Positions 1 to 13,100 of a stretch of 64,000 bases of DNA are shown piece after piece. The notes under the pieces were generated by a model. The model worked only from the letters and a program-made list of their open reading frames with translations, was not told where the DNA came from and did no database searches. Where the stretch lies: positions 4,612,501 to 4,676,500 of the forward strand of contig SMMW01000046.1 of the NCBI GenBank assembly GCA_004794655.1, given 5' to 3'. Source of the stretch: Marisa cornuarietis (taxonomy: Eukaryota > Mollusca > Gastropoda > Architaenioglossa > Ampullariidae). How positions within the stretch are numbered: position 1 is the stretch's first letter; every line of letters begins with the position of its first letter. A program made the translations under genes and the position numbers.

Positions 1-86
1 CCTTTCTGCGTCCTTGTGGATCGTACTGAGCTGTTTGTGGTTTAATATTGTCATTAACGATTAGTGGTGCTTTTTGAAGTGATTTC

Positions 87-168
87 GAGAGGTATGGCTC
101 GCCGTGATATAGCCTTAGTTGCTGGCATGGCGTTAAACTCAACGAACCAACCATTGAGAGGTATGGCT
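87..168 (+). mobile_element. 5'-truncated SINE (family 1) with 13-bp TSD
   Basis: The body at 100-155 (gccgtgatatagccttagtt core) matches the 3' part of the SINE at 9215-9397. It is bounded by exact 13-bp direct repeats gagaggtatggct at 87-99 and 156-168. It has the form of a LINE-mobilised, 5'-truncated SINE copy. Confidence 0.75.
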
Positions 169-2185
169 AAGTTATGAAATGAAATGAGGCTCAGAACGTG
201 TGTGTGTGTGTGGGTGGGGGGAGGAGTGGGTGGTTGCAGGTAGTAAAAAGAACTCTGTAGCGTTTATCCTACCTTGCTTATAAGCCACTCAGTACTTACT
301 CTAATTGATTATGGGCTGTTTCTTTTTTTTCAAACCCCGTCGGGAGTGAAGGGACTAAAGGCGTCTGCGTTTTGCTGCTTAGTTTTCCACTTGTGATCAC
401 ATAATACGGTAGTGAACAGCGTTGCTTAATCACCAGAGGACAAAGATATTTTTTCCACCGACTGGGCTGAGTTTAGTCCCAGTACTATTCCCACAAAAAA
501 GAAATGTTCTCAGGACTGAAGCCGACAACATTACACGCACAGAAAAAGATAAAAATAGAGACGTTTCCATTAATTTTAAAAATCACATAGTTCCGAGTCT
601 ATTATTGCCTGTAGCTTCGAAGATGTAAGTGCGTCCATGTATATTATGACTTTTATTGATTGATTTGATTTATATCTCTATATGTACACCGAAAAAGAGG
701 GGTTTCTCACACAGATATTGTGAAAAGCAAGCTGTAATGAAACTAGTCCTGTCATTAAAAAGTGTTTGTTTTCTCGAGTTTTGATTTGTTTTTTGTTTTT
801 ATTTTTACTCTTGTATGTCAATAAAAGGAAACCGAGCAGTGAATTATTTTCGAGTGACTGGGCTTAGTTCATTTCAAGCTTTATAACATTTTATTTCTAA
901 CGTGCATCTCAGAGCGAGGACAACACGATCGCTCTTTGTGACGTAGCAAAAGTAGGCTGTTAAAGGATTTTTTTGGTTCGCTACAAACGTGCGTGAAAAA
1001 TATTTAAAAGAAGAGGAAAAGGTTTGATGTAAGGAAAGTTGTTGATTATGGTGTTTAGCTATTCGCTATAATAAGCAGTGCACTCTGTTCGCTGAGCATG
1101 AGCTATCAGGCTGGCAGCTGGAGACTTCATTGGTGTAAATATATAATAACTAACTGCGCAGTCGTACCTGTAAATGTTGTGGACTGAAACAGTAGAGTTT
1201 GTGTCTTGAAGTGAAGAGTTTATACCCTTTTGAAATCCTATACTTCTTTTCTGGCTTATGCTCACCTGCGTTTTATTTTTACTTAAGCCTATCATCACGA
1301 ATAGCAACAAAAGGCTAGGTAGATCCAGGTGTGACATTACAGACATCGTTTATATATTAGAAAATGTTTTTTCTGCATATTATAAAGATTGTCTGTATTA
1401 TTTTACAGGGATCTGCGGCAAGTTCAATGATTTAATGGGTAAGGGATAGTGAGAGTGCAACAAAAATATGCAGCGGTGATTATTTCTGCTTAAATCGGCG
1501 AAGAATAGTTTCTATAAAGAACAGGTCCGTATTGGTACCCTCACACATAAAAGGACACACAATGGTTTATAGTAAATATGTATGTAAATATTTGAAGAGC
1601 TTTCCTAATGGCGTTAGGACAAGCAGACTGTTGTGAGTGTCAAGTTTACATACTTCCTTCATGAAGCACAATACTGTTGTTGTTTGAAAAAGATCATTTA
1701 ACTTAATCTGTTTGTGACGTGTCTATTCTCATATTCTTTATGCTCTCTCTTTGTGTTTTGTTATTATCAGCAGATCACTCAACATAGACATTATTGTGTT
1801 TTATGAAGCTACATCAACTTTTGAAGCTTTTATGCTCACACAACAGTGACATGAAATCCGCAATGCGGTGCGAGGATATGTACCAATTTGCCCTTCGTGC
1901 CCACCTTCCACTACCCTCATTACCACCACCCTCACAACGCTGCAGGTATAGGGGTAAACAGATCGCACACAATCTGAGACTGACAGTTTCGTTTTGCCCG
2001 GAAGGGAAAGTCGTTCTTTCACCATTACTGTTCAATCCATGAACAGGAAGAGATTTCAGTTGACGATGCGTTTAGAGTAATCTCGAATATGTGAAGTTGG
2101 TCTCCATGTACACATTAGCTCGCGAAGTGGTTCGTGCAGGCACCCTTTCATTTAGTCATCGTGTCCTTGACCTTCCAGACTGCTG

Positions 2186-2539
2186 TTAAAGGACTAGAGG
2201 GTAGCAAATTTCTTTTTTAATTCTAAGGTAAAAGTCAGTGTTAGATGCTATTTCCCCAAGTCAAGGGGAATAGCCCCTCTGCGTTTTTGAGATAAACGCT
2301 TAGAGTGTCAACAACACAGACACCTGTATTGTACAGGAATACGTTTATTTGTGAAGGCCTTAGCCAATGGGAGACCTGAGACCATATGTTCATTAGGCGA
2401 CTCTGAACAAAGGTGTCGTCCCGATTTTGACCTCTGTCTGTGCATGGCGATATATCAAAAACGGAATTTGGGGAAAGAGTATATTGCACTGAACTCCACC
2501 TAGCTATGAGAAATTTTGGTTATCAAACTAGTCCTTTAA
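2186..2539. mobile_element. TTAA-flanked MITE candidate
   Basis: Perfect 12-bp inverted ends, ttaaaggactag (2186-2197) and ctagtcctttaa (2528-2539), with a weaker match continuing inward. TTAA at both outer edges is the target site used by piggyBac- and Kolobok-type elements. About 350 bp, no coding capacity seen. Confidence 0.55.
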
Positions 2540-3222
2540 TGAGGATACAGGTGGATGATGCAGCAATTTAGGAACTGCAGTCTGCCTTGTCGGTAGCCCA
2601 CAGGTCTGTGCTCAGTCTGTACAGTTTGCCACAGACAGTGAACAACCGAAACCGTTTTGATGGATTACTTTTATAACTAGTAATTTTTGAAGTTTAACGC
2701 AGTGCGGTCAACGAAATAAATTATTGTTTCCTCCCATTCTTTCTTCGTCTTCTGTGTTAGTACTATCCCTTAACTCGCGTATGTGGTAAAGGTCGATAAA
2801 CCTATTTTAGTCATTTTTTTCAAAAAAAACTTCATATTTTCCACGTCTTGTATTGATAAATGAACTCTTCTGGCGGCCATGGACTGCTGTTTTTTTCGAC
2901 TAGAAAATTAATTGGTATGATGTTTGTGACTAAAAACATCTACAGATATCTAGACATTTGATTCCCCTATTTAATGACTGTGGCTCGTCAGTTAATTAAA
3001 CTTTAGTTCACATACATAAACATGTTTTGATGAAGTATAGCGCATAATAATTACGCATTATAGAAGTTTTTTATATACTTAATCAAGCAAACAAAACACG
3101 TTGCCATCTGTAACTTAAAATCTGCTGCAGAAATCAAAGGTAGAATAAAAATTGCAAAGTTTCCAAGTATCTTTCAGCATGCGCCCATTCATTCATTTCG
3201 TGATCTGTCGCAATCTCTTTCT

Positions 3223-3277
<55 letters not shown>
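3223..3277. repeat. (TC)n(CA)n microsatellite before ABCA5 visible exon 1
   Basis: Compound dinucleotide tract ending 85 bp upstream of the exon. Confidence 0.95.
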
Positions 3278-3361
3278 AGAGATAAATGAATGAATGCTCT
3301 GTAATGTCTGTAATGTAAGCTGTGGGTCCATTTCATATTTGCTCTTTTTATTAATCCACAG

Positions 3362-3791
3362 GAGGTTCTCTTTCCAATCTTGTTGGTGATTGTGCTAGTA
3401 CTCTTGCACCTAGCAGTGGACATCAACAGGCGGCCAGAGATCAGCAACTTCCCTTCATTCTCCATCAACGATCCAGCGTTTTCTTCAGTCCTCTCCACCA
3501 CCAAGCCGATATTAGCAGGTCCTAATATCTCCGTGGTAAACAAGATCATGAACAACGTGGTCGGCACCCTACGAGCTATAAACCCGCAAATTTATCACGA
3601 AATGCGGGATGATGTCACTTCCGCAGAAGTGGAAGACGAGTATCGGACGAAGCCGTTTTTTGCTGATGTAGGTGTGCAGTTCACAGTGACTAACGAGAGT
3701 GGGACTTTAAATGTGACTGGTTACACGCTGAGGCTTCCTTACCAAACTGTGCAACATGTGCAGGGTGGCTGTTCGTTCAAGGACGGCATGG
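3362..3791 (+). CDS. ABCA5: ABCA5 visible exon 1: TM1 and start of first extracytosolic loop
   Basis: Residues 1-143 (visible numbering). Acceptor cacag at 3361, donor g|gtatgt at 3792, ends in phase 1. Begins [15 protein letters not shown], the first transmembrane helix, at the same exon border as human ABCA5 (..Q|EILFP). The rest is luminal loop with N-glycosylation sequons (NIS, NES, NVT). An upstream exon must supply the start Met. Confidence 0.92.
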
Positions 3792-4105
3792 GTATGTATA
3801 GCATTTCAGTTCCGGTGAGTTGTCTGCCGAAACCGCGAGCAGATGAGTAAAAGAGTAGTAAACAGTTTTGACTGGCGTAATCATGACCACAGAAAAATAC
3901 ACACCAGTGCCATAGTTAACTGACACAACGGTGAAAAATGTGATTTGTGCGAAATAAGCTTAAGGGAAACCTTTTCACGAAAAAATACAGTGTAATTTCC
4001 GCTTAACCTCTGGAAAAACATATGCGTGTAGCGACATACAACAATACACTTCGTAAATAGAATATATGCAGGAAATTTATGAAAGGTGGGGAAATGATAT
4101 ACACG

Positions 4106-4197
<92 letters not shown>

Positions 4198-7100
4198 CTA
4201 GCTGCAAATCTACATTAATAAGAAAAGGCCGAACAAAGGAAAATCAGAGATAATCGAGAAAAGGTACACAAGATAAGAGTTTGGGATTGATGTTTTGCGC
4301 CGAGCCAGCAACTAAGGCTATATATCACGGCAAAGCAGCCAGCCCTGTAAACAGATGCCACATGCAGAGAAAGAACAGCGTGTCCGAGACGAGAATTGAA
4401 CCCAGGAAGCCAACACTCACGGTACTGGTGACAGGCGTAAACCCTTGCGCCACCGGACCGCCCGTACAAAAGACAGGAGTAGAGACATTTCCGCATGTTG
4501 GTATCAACACCTTAACACAAAAATAGACCCTGAAGAAAGTGGGTTTTTTGTATGCATCATGAAAATAAATCGAGAAAAGTAGAATTGTATATTTATGTGA
4601 GAATACACACGCTTACACACGAGCACGCCCACCTTCCCCTTACCCCCAACACACATACATAATCAGAATATGGTACTTTCAATCGAAAGACATCCGGCTG
4701 CTCTGCTCGTTAACTTTCTTTTTATATTTTTGACAAAGTAACGAAGAATAAATTCAGATAAAAAACATCAGGTTCAGTTTCTGTAGGCCACTCAATCTGC
4801 ATGCTTTACACGGTCCAGATATTACTGCATAGCTCGTGGCAACTCAAACATTGTCCCTCGAGAAACTCCTGGTTTTAGGATTTGACATTTCTGTCCGCTA
4901 TCGTCGCACCTTTTCAACCTGTCGTTGACCGTCGAACGCAAGGTTTGTGTCTAGTTAGGAAGCTATAAGTGACATTTTCAACTCGTGTGGTACAGTGGGA
5001 ATGCAGTGCGCAAGAAGGACCGGCGAGACCAGACGTGATGCCTAGAACAGAAGGTCAAGAACGTCGCCTCAGGTGCAGATTCGGCGTAAACAGATAACCA
5101 GTAGACGGGTTTTCCGTTTAATATTTGTCTCTTCTGAGAAGGAAACAAGTACACAGCACAGATACAACAAACCAAATCACTTTCACAGTTAGTGATGTGA
5201 TTCTTTTTTGAGGACATTTTTGGTGAAGAGATCGGTTTTTCAGGCGAAGTTTCACAGGAAGTATGACGATCTTGGGTAGGGAATGAAAGGAAGCGGATAG
5301 CCTAGTCGTTAGAGCAGCGGCGTTCTACCTGGAAGACGCACATTAGCAGTTTTGACATCCGTGTGCCGAAGCGTACTTACCCCACTTCATCCAGGTGGCG
5401 AGTGGGTACCTGACTGTAGAGGGTTGGGAAGGTATGGCAGCAAAGAAGAGGAGGCAGGCACCATTTTCAGAAAAGTTGGCCCCGAAATAAGTGAGGGCTC
5501 GAACACATCACTCTCCTAGCAAAGTCTTGGGACTGCCTTGAGCTTTTTCATGTGATTTAAGGTTTAGTGTTACAATTTTTGAGTCAGTATGGCAGATTGC
5601 CTGACCTGGGAGACAGTCGGTCTTTTGGAGCCGACATGCGGCATGTACATGACCCCATCGTTAACACCGAGAAAGTGCACGTCGACCAACATTCTAGTCC
5701 CTTCTAAAGTCCCAGGAACGCTTTCCCCAGTTTTACTCAAATCCGGCTAAAAATCAGAGTAGCTGCAGATCGACATGACTGCTCTTAACTGGGTTAAAAG
5801 TATATCAGATGTCATCGCCCTCTTCCTGCTCGCTGTCCTTTATTGTTACCCCCGAGACGAGACGGCCTTCAGGTGGCGCATATTCACGAGAAGTCTAGTA
5901 ATACAGCTACCTAGTTGTCGCTTTGAGGGTCCGGTTCACTTATCGACTAAATAAAAGAACCTTGAGCGTCATTCTGACTTGCAGTAAATCGTTGTTTCAA
6001 ACCAGGATTCTAGCATTTGTTAGTTAATTTATTTATTTATTGATAGGGGAAAGGGGAAGAAAGATGCCTTTTCGGACTTAACCCTGTCTGCTGTTTCCGT
6101 CAACATGCAGAAACATGGTGTCTAGGTTCGGATTATTTTGAAGATAAGGCCTGTATACCTGATGAGCGAGACTGTTGCTTTATTTAGATATCAATTCATG
6201 CACACCAATTCTAGTCCTTCCAGTTCTATTGCTAAAAGAAATAAAGAACGATGTGACGGTAATATATTATTTCGATTTTTATTTATTGATTTTCTTTTTT
6301 ATAGCAGACATTACATGTTTTCTGCATTTCACCTTAAAAACTTTAAATGGCATTATTTTCTTGGACAAAGTAAACATTTCTCGGAACAAGATAAACAAGA
6401 GAAAAATGCTTAGAATCAGGAAGTGTTGAGGTTCCTCCATTTCACTGCCTGCGCGAACAGAATAGAACCCACCGATACTTTTGCGACTGTCAAGGCGTGT
6501 CTTTCTTTACCTGCCTCGCAAAGGAAAGAGAAAACAATGACAATAGTGTTTATTTGTGCTGCTAAATTCTCTTGTTCGTTGTTCCCAGTTTCAGTTTCAC
6601 GAGATCTAGGAAAGTCTTTTGATATCAGGGAGTAAGAAGGTTAAAAGTGTTTTAAACAAAAGCTTTTGTGTGTAACTCGAGTTACTGCGCGTGCTTGTTT
6701 GTTTGCTGGAGGTTGATTTGTTTATTTGGGGGGTTTTATGCAAACAACAAGGAGACGTGATCTCTAAGTTAACTTTAAGTAAAGCCAATGTAAAGAACTA
6801 GTTATTTCTCTGAGAGTGAACAGATTTGTGTATCCCTTGAACGCTGCGTTTGTAAGTCCATTATTGCATCCACTGGCAAAATGTTGAGATCTCAGGACAA
6901 ACGGTTTCCGACAAATGAGCGCATAAGGAAATTTTTAAGTTTGCTCTTATTTTTTCAGGCGTCTAGTCAGTCAGGCAAATTGTTTTATTGCAGAAATGTG
7001 TTACGTGACCAGCGGAGTGGCCACCCAGTGTCCAGGCACTCAGTCTCTCACTAGCGGCCTTGTGCTACTGCAGTATGTGATAGAGGCCGCCCTCATCAAG

Positions 7101-10100
7101 GTCAGGTGCACCGGAGATCAATTAAAAATCGAGGCACTTTATTTCCAAGAGTTTGGCAATTTAGCATAGTAGTGATCGTGCTTATTACAACTTTGTGTAT
7201 TCTGACAAGAATGTTCTCCCTTCTTTACTGTCGTTCAACCTCTTGGTGCGAGTTCCATCTATTTAGGGTTGAGATAAAAGAGAGACCATACTTATTTTGT
7301 CGTACAGGATACAACGAAATTTGTGCTCATCGGAAAAGTATAAACTATTATCAGTCAACTAATTAAGTCAGCTGAAAAAAATGGGGAAGTCTCTCGTAAG
7401 GCATTTACACAGCGTGGGTATTATGCACTTTACTTCCAGCTTTAGAGACACCGCAAACCATGTTATTTAGTCCCTAAGTCTCTCTCTTCCTAACTTGCAC
7501 CTTTCTCTCTATTTTTGCCTGCCTATCTAATTGTCTTTCTGTCAAATTTCACACACACGCACACACACACGCACACACGCACGACCAAACACCGTGCTTG
7601 TTTGCAACATTTCGTTAAAGTCTTATGAAGCTTTGTCTTCTACATGGTGTCTGTCCAACTGACTAATCAACGCTACCATGAGACGCGCTTATGTTTTTCT
7701 CTCGCGCCATCTACATTTAAGCGGATGTTCTCCATCACGTATAAGACAGATTCACTTCATAATGTACTTGATTTGGTTTTCAGCTTCTCCGTGACGAGCA
7801 GTTCCAGCCGCCGGAAGTGTCGTTTCAGATGATGCCGGTGAAGGACTACAGCCCCGGCGTGTCGCGCCTGCAGATCCTGGTAGCCATCTACATGGTCATC
7901 TCCGTGGCCCCGCTGGCCCACTACTTGACCATGACCATCGTGGCCGAGAAAGAATACAAAGTTAAACTGACATTCAAGATCATGGGTTTGAGAGATTCCG
8001 TCTTTTGGTGAGAGTTTATACAGATGCTACCAGGAATTGTTACTGTAAAACTGTATGATCAACTTTTTTTATCAGGGCGGTTTGAAAGTCAGTGCACGAT
8101 TATTCACATATTTGCCAACTGCTAGACACCCGCAATAACTAAATCAACATTTTTTTCTAACATGCAATACTACCATGCAAAAACGTCTCATCTCTGTTTT
8201 TAGAAAGAAAAACACAGTACAACGTCATAGCTCAGCCACGTTAAACTGTGTTGCAATTTATTCTAATCTGACCGCTACGTAAACATTTTCAACACATACT
8301 GACATGTTCGACAAAATCGTATGAAGGAACTTTGTGCGCACCAGCTGAAGCAAAGACAGGATAGAAATCATCTTGTTCTGTAGCTGTCTCATTATTGCCC
8401 GTGCAGGTTGTCCTGGTTTCTGACGTACATGGCGAAGGTGATTGTGATTGGAGTCGTCACCACTATCATCATGGCGCTCGGCAGCTTCTTCACCAACTCA
8501 GGGTTGGGCTATTTCTTTCTCTTCATGGTGCTATATGGCGCCAGCCTCATCAACTTCGGCTTCTTCATGTCCACATTCTTTACACAGTCCAAGGTAAGAC
8601 CTTCGGCTTCCTCGCATCCACCTTTTTTAACACAGTTCAAAGTAAGACCTTAGGCTTCTTTAACTTCTACACAAGTCCATTGTAACAGCTTCGCCGTTCA
8701 CTTGTTCACCTTCACACAGTCTAAGAACCAAGCCGTAAAACTTACGCCGTACTGCCGTGTTGATATTTCATTGCTCTCAACGATCGAACCAAGATAGGAT
8801 GGTTTATAAAACAAGACTTTTCATTTCGGCCAAACGTATACAGTATTGACGTTCCTCACAAAGAGATGCTACGAGGGTCGTTCAAAATGCTCTAAGCCTC
8901 ATCCAGAAGGAGTTGCTGAAACAAGACAGTTTTACAACATTTTTCTATATAGTACCCCTTGACATCAATGCACTTAGTCCAACGATGCTCAAGCACTGAA
9001 ATCCCATCACAGAAGAAGATTACGTCCTGCTCCTCCTAAAACTCCTCCACAGCCCATATGACCTCATCATTGTTTCCAAAATGGCGACCACAAAGTTGAC
9101 TGCTTCAGCTACTTCAGCCGTAGCCGAGTAAGTGGGCGCGTTATCCTGGAGCAAGAGCACACCTGCGCTCAGCTTTCCTCTTCGTTTCAACTTGATTGCT
9201 TCCTTCATTTGTGTTGGCGGTCTGGTGGCGTCACGGTTAGCGCCTGTCACCAACATTGTGAAGAGTGGATGTCTTGGGTTCAGCTCTCGTCTCGTGCACG
9301 CTGTTCTTTCTCTGTATGTGGCATCTGTTTACAGGGCTGGCTACCTTGCCGTGATATAGCCTTAGCTGCTGGCTCAGCGTAAAAACCCAATCCCCCCTCC
9401 TTCATTTGTGTAAATTCTGGTATATAGTACTGTCCATTAATAGCTGTTACCTTTTTCAGGAAGTCTATCATGACTACGCCTTAAGAAAAAAAAAACAGAA
9501 GCCATCACCGCGAGTGGAGAACCACAGTGTTCCACTGTTTGCTTTGAATATTTGATTCAGGTTCGAAGTGATGAACCCAGGTTTCATCTTGAGTTACTAA
9601 TCTGCGGTGGAGATTCTTAGGGTCAGCCTGGAAGCGAGTCAGAACTGTCCTGGAAATGTCAACCCTTTGCACCTTCTGCTCTGGCGTCAGCAATCTTGGG
9701 AACCATCTTGCAGACATCTTGTTCATCCCCAGGATAACAGTTAAAAAAGTGTGGACGGAACCAGAACTGCTGTCTATGGACTTAACTACCTGCTGGACAG
9801 TAAGAAGTTTGCCATCCAAAACCATACGGTGAATGTCATCAACTCGATTATCAGTGGTTGAGGTTTTTGGAAGATCTGACCGAGGTCCGTCTTCTGTGCT
9901 GACCCTTTCCCGCTTGAATTTAGCAGCCTACTTCTTCACAGTTGCATAGGAAGGGGAGTCCTTAGCAAGTGTCTGTACCATGTCCTCAAGAATATCTTTG
10001 GGTGTCATATCTTTCTTTTGCAGATACTTTATGACTTCTCGGGTCTCTGTTTTGTCCATTTTTAGATTTGTCGCACTACCCTTCACGCTGTACGGGCCTT

Positions 10101-13100
10101 AATTGCACTCAGATTAAAAAAGAAATCTTTATGAGTTTTTTTTTAGTTTTATAAGAAGTGTAGCATGTTACCACAACAAAAGTGTTCAGCTATGGCTCTT
10201 CTTTCTGGGTGAGGCTCAGAACTTTTTGAACGACCCTCGTATTTATCATCATAATTTAAAACTGAATGTGTTTTACTTTATCATTTCGAGCACATGAATT
10301 TGAGAATAGGCTTTATTTACATGATTCAGATGCTGGCGTCCTCTTATGTCTGCGTTCTTCTCCTCTGTGTGTGTGTGTGTGTGTGCTCGGGCGCGCGTGT
10401 GCAGGTGGCAGGAGCTGTGACCAGTTTCCTCACCGTGCTGTTCAGTATGCTGTACCTTCCTATCGTCTTTAGTCGCCGGAACACCATCATGTCACGTGGT
10501 CATTACTCCGCTGTCTCGGCCATTCCTCTGTCCGGTCAGGTCATCCTCAGTCTCTTCTCACCTGTAGCATTCGCTCTCGGCCTTGACCAGGTGAGATTTT
10601 CTGCGTTATGCCAAACTACTTAACATCAAAATCATGACTGTCAGTCACAACAATGCTTTTGCTCTTTGCAGTAACCGCTTAGTTTAAAAGAGGTCGCAGC
10701 TTTGAGAAACGACTCACAGTATAATTGTTAAGTGTCATGAAGAAAAGTTACTGTTATTAAATTGTATCTTTTGCTTTACTCATTGAAGTCAGTGCTTCAC
10801 GTTTCAAAATACAAATTTGAAGCTCATACGAATGCGATCAGTCTCCTACTTCCCGTTCATAACCTTCATTTGTCTCTTTTCCTAGTTTTTGCTCCCTTTT
10901 TCTGACAGCCTCTCTGTGTCTTACTCACTCTCCCTCCCTCTTTCTTTTTCTGTCCTTCACGTCTTTCTCTCTCTCTCTATCTATCTATCTTTACGGGTGC
11001 GTGAGCATGTGTGTGTCATCTGTCGGTCTTTTTGTTCAATTAAAGTATTTCGAATTTCTCTCCCCCCTCCACATCAACGCGTGTGCGTGTCCAATTTTCA
11101 TCGTTTTTAAACCACTCGGTTGTTGTATTCTGGCAGGCCGTGTTTCTAGACGAAGAAGGGTTGATGGACTTGCCAGACACTTTTACCGCTGGCCAGTATT
11201 CATTAATGGTGGCCACTATCATGCTAATCGCCGACAACATCCTCTATGCCGTCCTCGCTGCTTACCTCGACAACGTCCTCCCAGGTAGAAGAGCGATACA
11301 CGCACCATGGTCTAGGGGAAGCTACTGGAATTTAAAATCCTTACAAGCAAACACTGACAACCTTTAGATTATTCACTTAGGCTGTAATGATTTTTTCCTT
11401 ATTGTAAATTTGGAAAGATTATTATAGCATTATAGAAAACCAACGAAAGAAAATAAAATATCAATGATGATGATGATGATGATGATGATGATTATTTTCC
11501 TGTAGTTTAAAAATCTGTCTATGCAACTTTAATCTTGATTTTAACAAAAGATTGTGAAGAATATATCCACTACGAAGAATAGAAATGAATTGGGTTAGCC
11601 CATCATTGGGTGTAGTGTATAATAGATTCCGTATAACTGTGTAAAAACATAGGGTAAATTAAACAAGTAAGTACGAAGGATATTTTTCAAATCCCCCCAC
11701 CTGTCCGTGCGTGCACAACATAGGCACACACCGTGTGGTGCGCAAGGCCTGGTTCTGCTTGAAACCCTCGTACTGGTTGGGCACACGGCGAGATGAGAAC
11801 AAGGACACCGACCTTATTCCTACCGACACTCCCCACGGGCCCCACATCGAGCCTGTGCCAGACTCTCTTGCTGACACCAAGGTCATCCGGTGAGAGCCTG
11901 TGCACTCTGCTGAGTAGTTATGCTGCAATGCTCATGCGTGCGTATGTGCGAGTATCATATTTTCAAAAAAAGAGAAACTTTTTTCTTTTAAGATTCTCAG
12001 AAGTGATATTGTTTAAGGAGAGCGGCCTGTTGTGGTCTATTTTATTTTTTGTTACTCTGTTAAAATATGAAAGTGTGAGGGGCCCCGGATTGTTCCAAGT
12101 TCCAAGAGCGCATCTCACACTTTTATATTTTAAGTTAGATGTATTAAAGAAAATCCTGAGACCTCAGGAAAAAATTATTTTACCCCTTTTTGTACATTTC
12201 AAATAAAAGTGTGTTTACATATTTTCTTAGCTTTTTCATCTCCTAATTCACTTTCAGAAGTTGATATCAATAGTTTTTGTCTTTTGTTTTTAGCGAGTAA
12301 ATCGACATTGCAAAGACTTTAAAATTACCGTGGAGTTTATTATTGCAGAATTCGTGACTTGACGAAAAGATTCAGTCAAGGAAAAAGGGAGCCAGTTGAC
12401 GCCGTGAACGGTAGGACTGGCGCTCTTTTTCTTGCTGCTGTTGTTGTCTTTGTTTTGTTTTAAGCTTTTTTATTATGTCTTTCTTTGGTTGTTCACTGGA
12501 ATTTTTTTTCAAGGCTGTAACTTCTTACAGTTAGGTCAACGCCATCATTAGCTTCATGTTTACACAGTCCTCACCATCATCCATGTTGACCAGAATGTAC
12601 AGACTCCTGTTTGTTTAGGCGACGGCTCTGCCTTCTTTAGAGTCGCTACAGCGTGTGCGAAATGAATAAGGCGTTTAGTACTGGGTTGCAAGTAGCTTAA
12701 CTCTGCTAAGTTCCCTGTACACCCATCACGGGCTCTCCCTGCTACGCTTCCTGTCCTTGAACAGGAAAAAAAAACAAACTTCCAAGTACCCGCAGATGTA
12801 TGGTATAGTTTATTGACAGGTGTACATGACTCGACAATTTTCACAATAGTTTTTACAGAACAGGTTAGGCAGAGAATATTTCTCAAGCCTTGCTTTATAC
12901 ATCTCTTGGTGCACTACCGTGTGTAAACAATGACATACGCCCACCCGGATGTTAACCCATGTTATTTTCGCTGTTGAAAATGTCATCCTGGTGCATATAG
13001 GTAGTCATCAAACCTTGTCTTTGCTCTTTGAGCAATGTAAAAAAAACCAAGCAGGACGTTGTTATGTAAATTATGTCACTCAGTTTCGTTAATATGAGAA

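Larger units (their letters stand above)
1..3361. other. Sequence upstream of first visible ABCA5 exon
   Basis: Either the long first intron or the promoter side of the gene. I looked for the expected first coding exon (Met, then a W.Q...LL.KN-type pre-TM1 segment with a phase-0 donor) and did not find it. Apart from the SINE tail, the TTAA MITE and the TC/CA tract listed separately, I see nothing recognisable. Confidence 0.6.
8870..10243 (-). mobile_element. Degraded mariner element with TA duplications
   Basis: Inverted terminal repeats of about 39 bp (8872-8910 and 10203-10241, outermost cgagggtcgttcaaaa) are flanked by TA at 8870-8871 and 10242-10243. The minus-strand transposase starts at Met 10059 ([19 protein letters not shown]). 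It keeps [22 protein letters not shown] and [10 protein letters not shown] (first catalytic Asp) and [10 protein letters not shown] (second Asp). It carries a TAG stop in place of Trp, frameshifts, an internal deletion, loss of the third-Asp region, and a SINE insertion. It is inactive. Confidence 0.93.

Noticed and set aside
422..628. 68-codon + strand open frame near the window start
   Set aside because: No recognisable motif, no match to the expected ABCA5 first exon, and no suitable splice context.
1409..1436. Exon-like block ttttacag|GGATCTGCGG...ATGG|gtaagg as possible upstream ABCA5 exon
   Set aside because: Only about 28 nt. It does not encode the expected pre-TM1 segment and does not lead in phase to the exon at 3362 with a start codon.
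3881..4207. 108-codon antisense open frame rich in Cys-Val
   Set aside because: Pure artefact of the (CA)n microsatellite.
4325..4526. Overlapping open frames on both strands
   Set aside because: They are translations of the family 1 SINE, not genes.
5289..5375. tRNA-like A and B boxes as a true tRNA gene
   Set aside because: The head is followed by a SINE core and tail, the cloverleaf stems are not intact, and related copies recur at 57759-58023 and 60040-60215.
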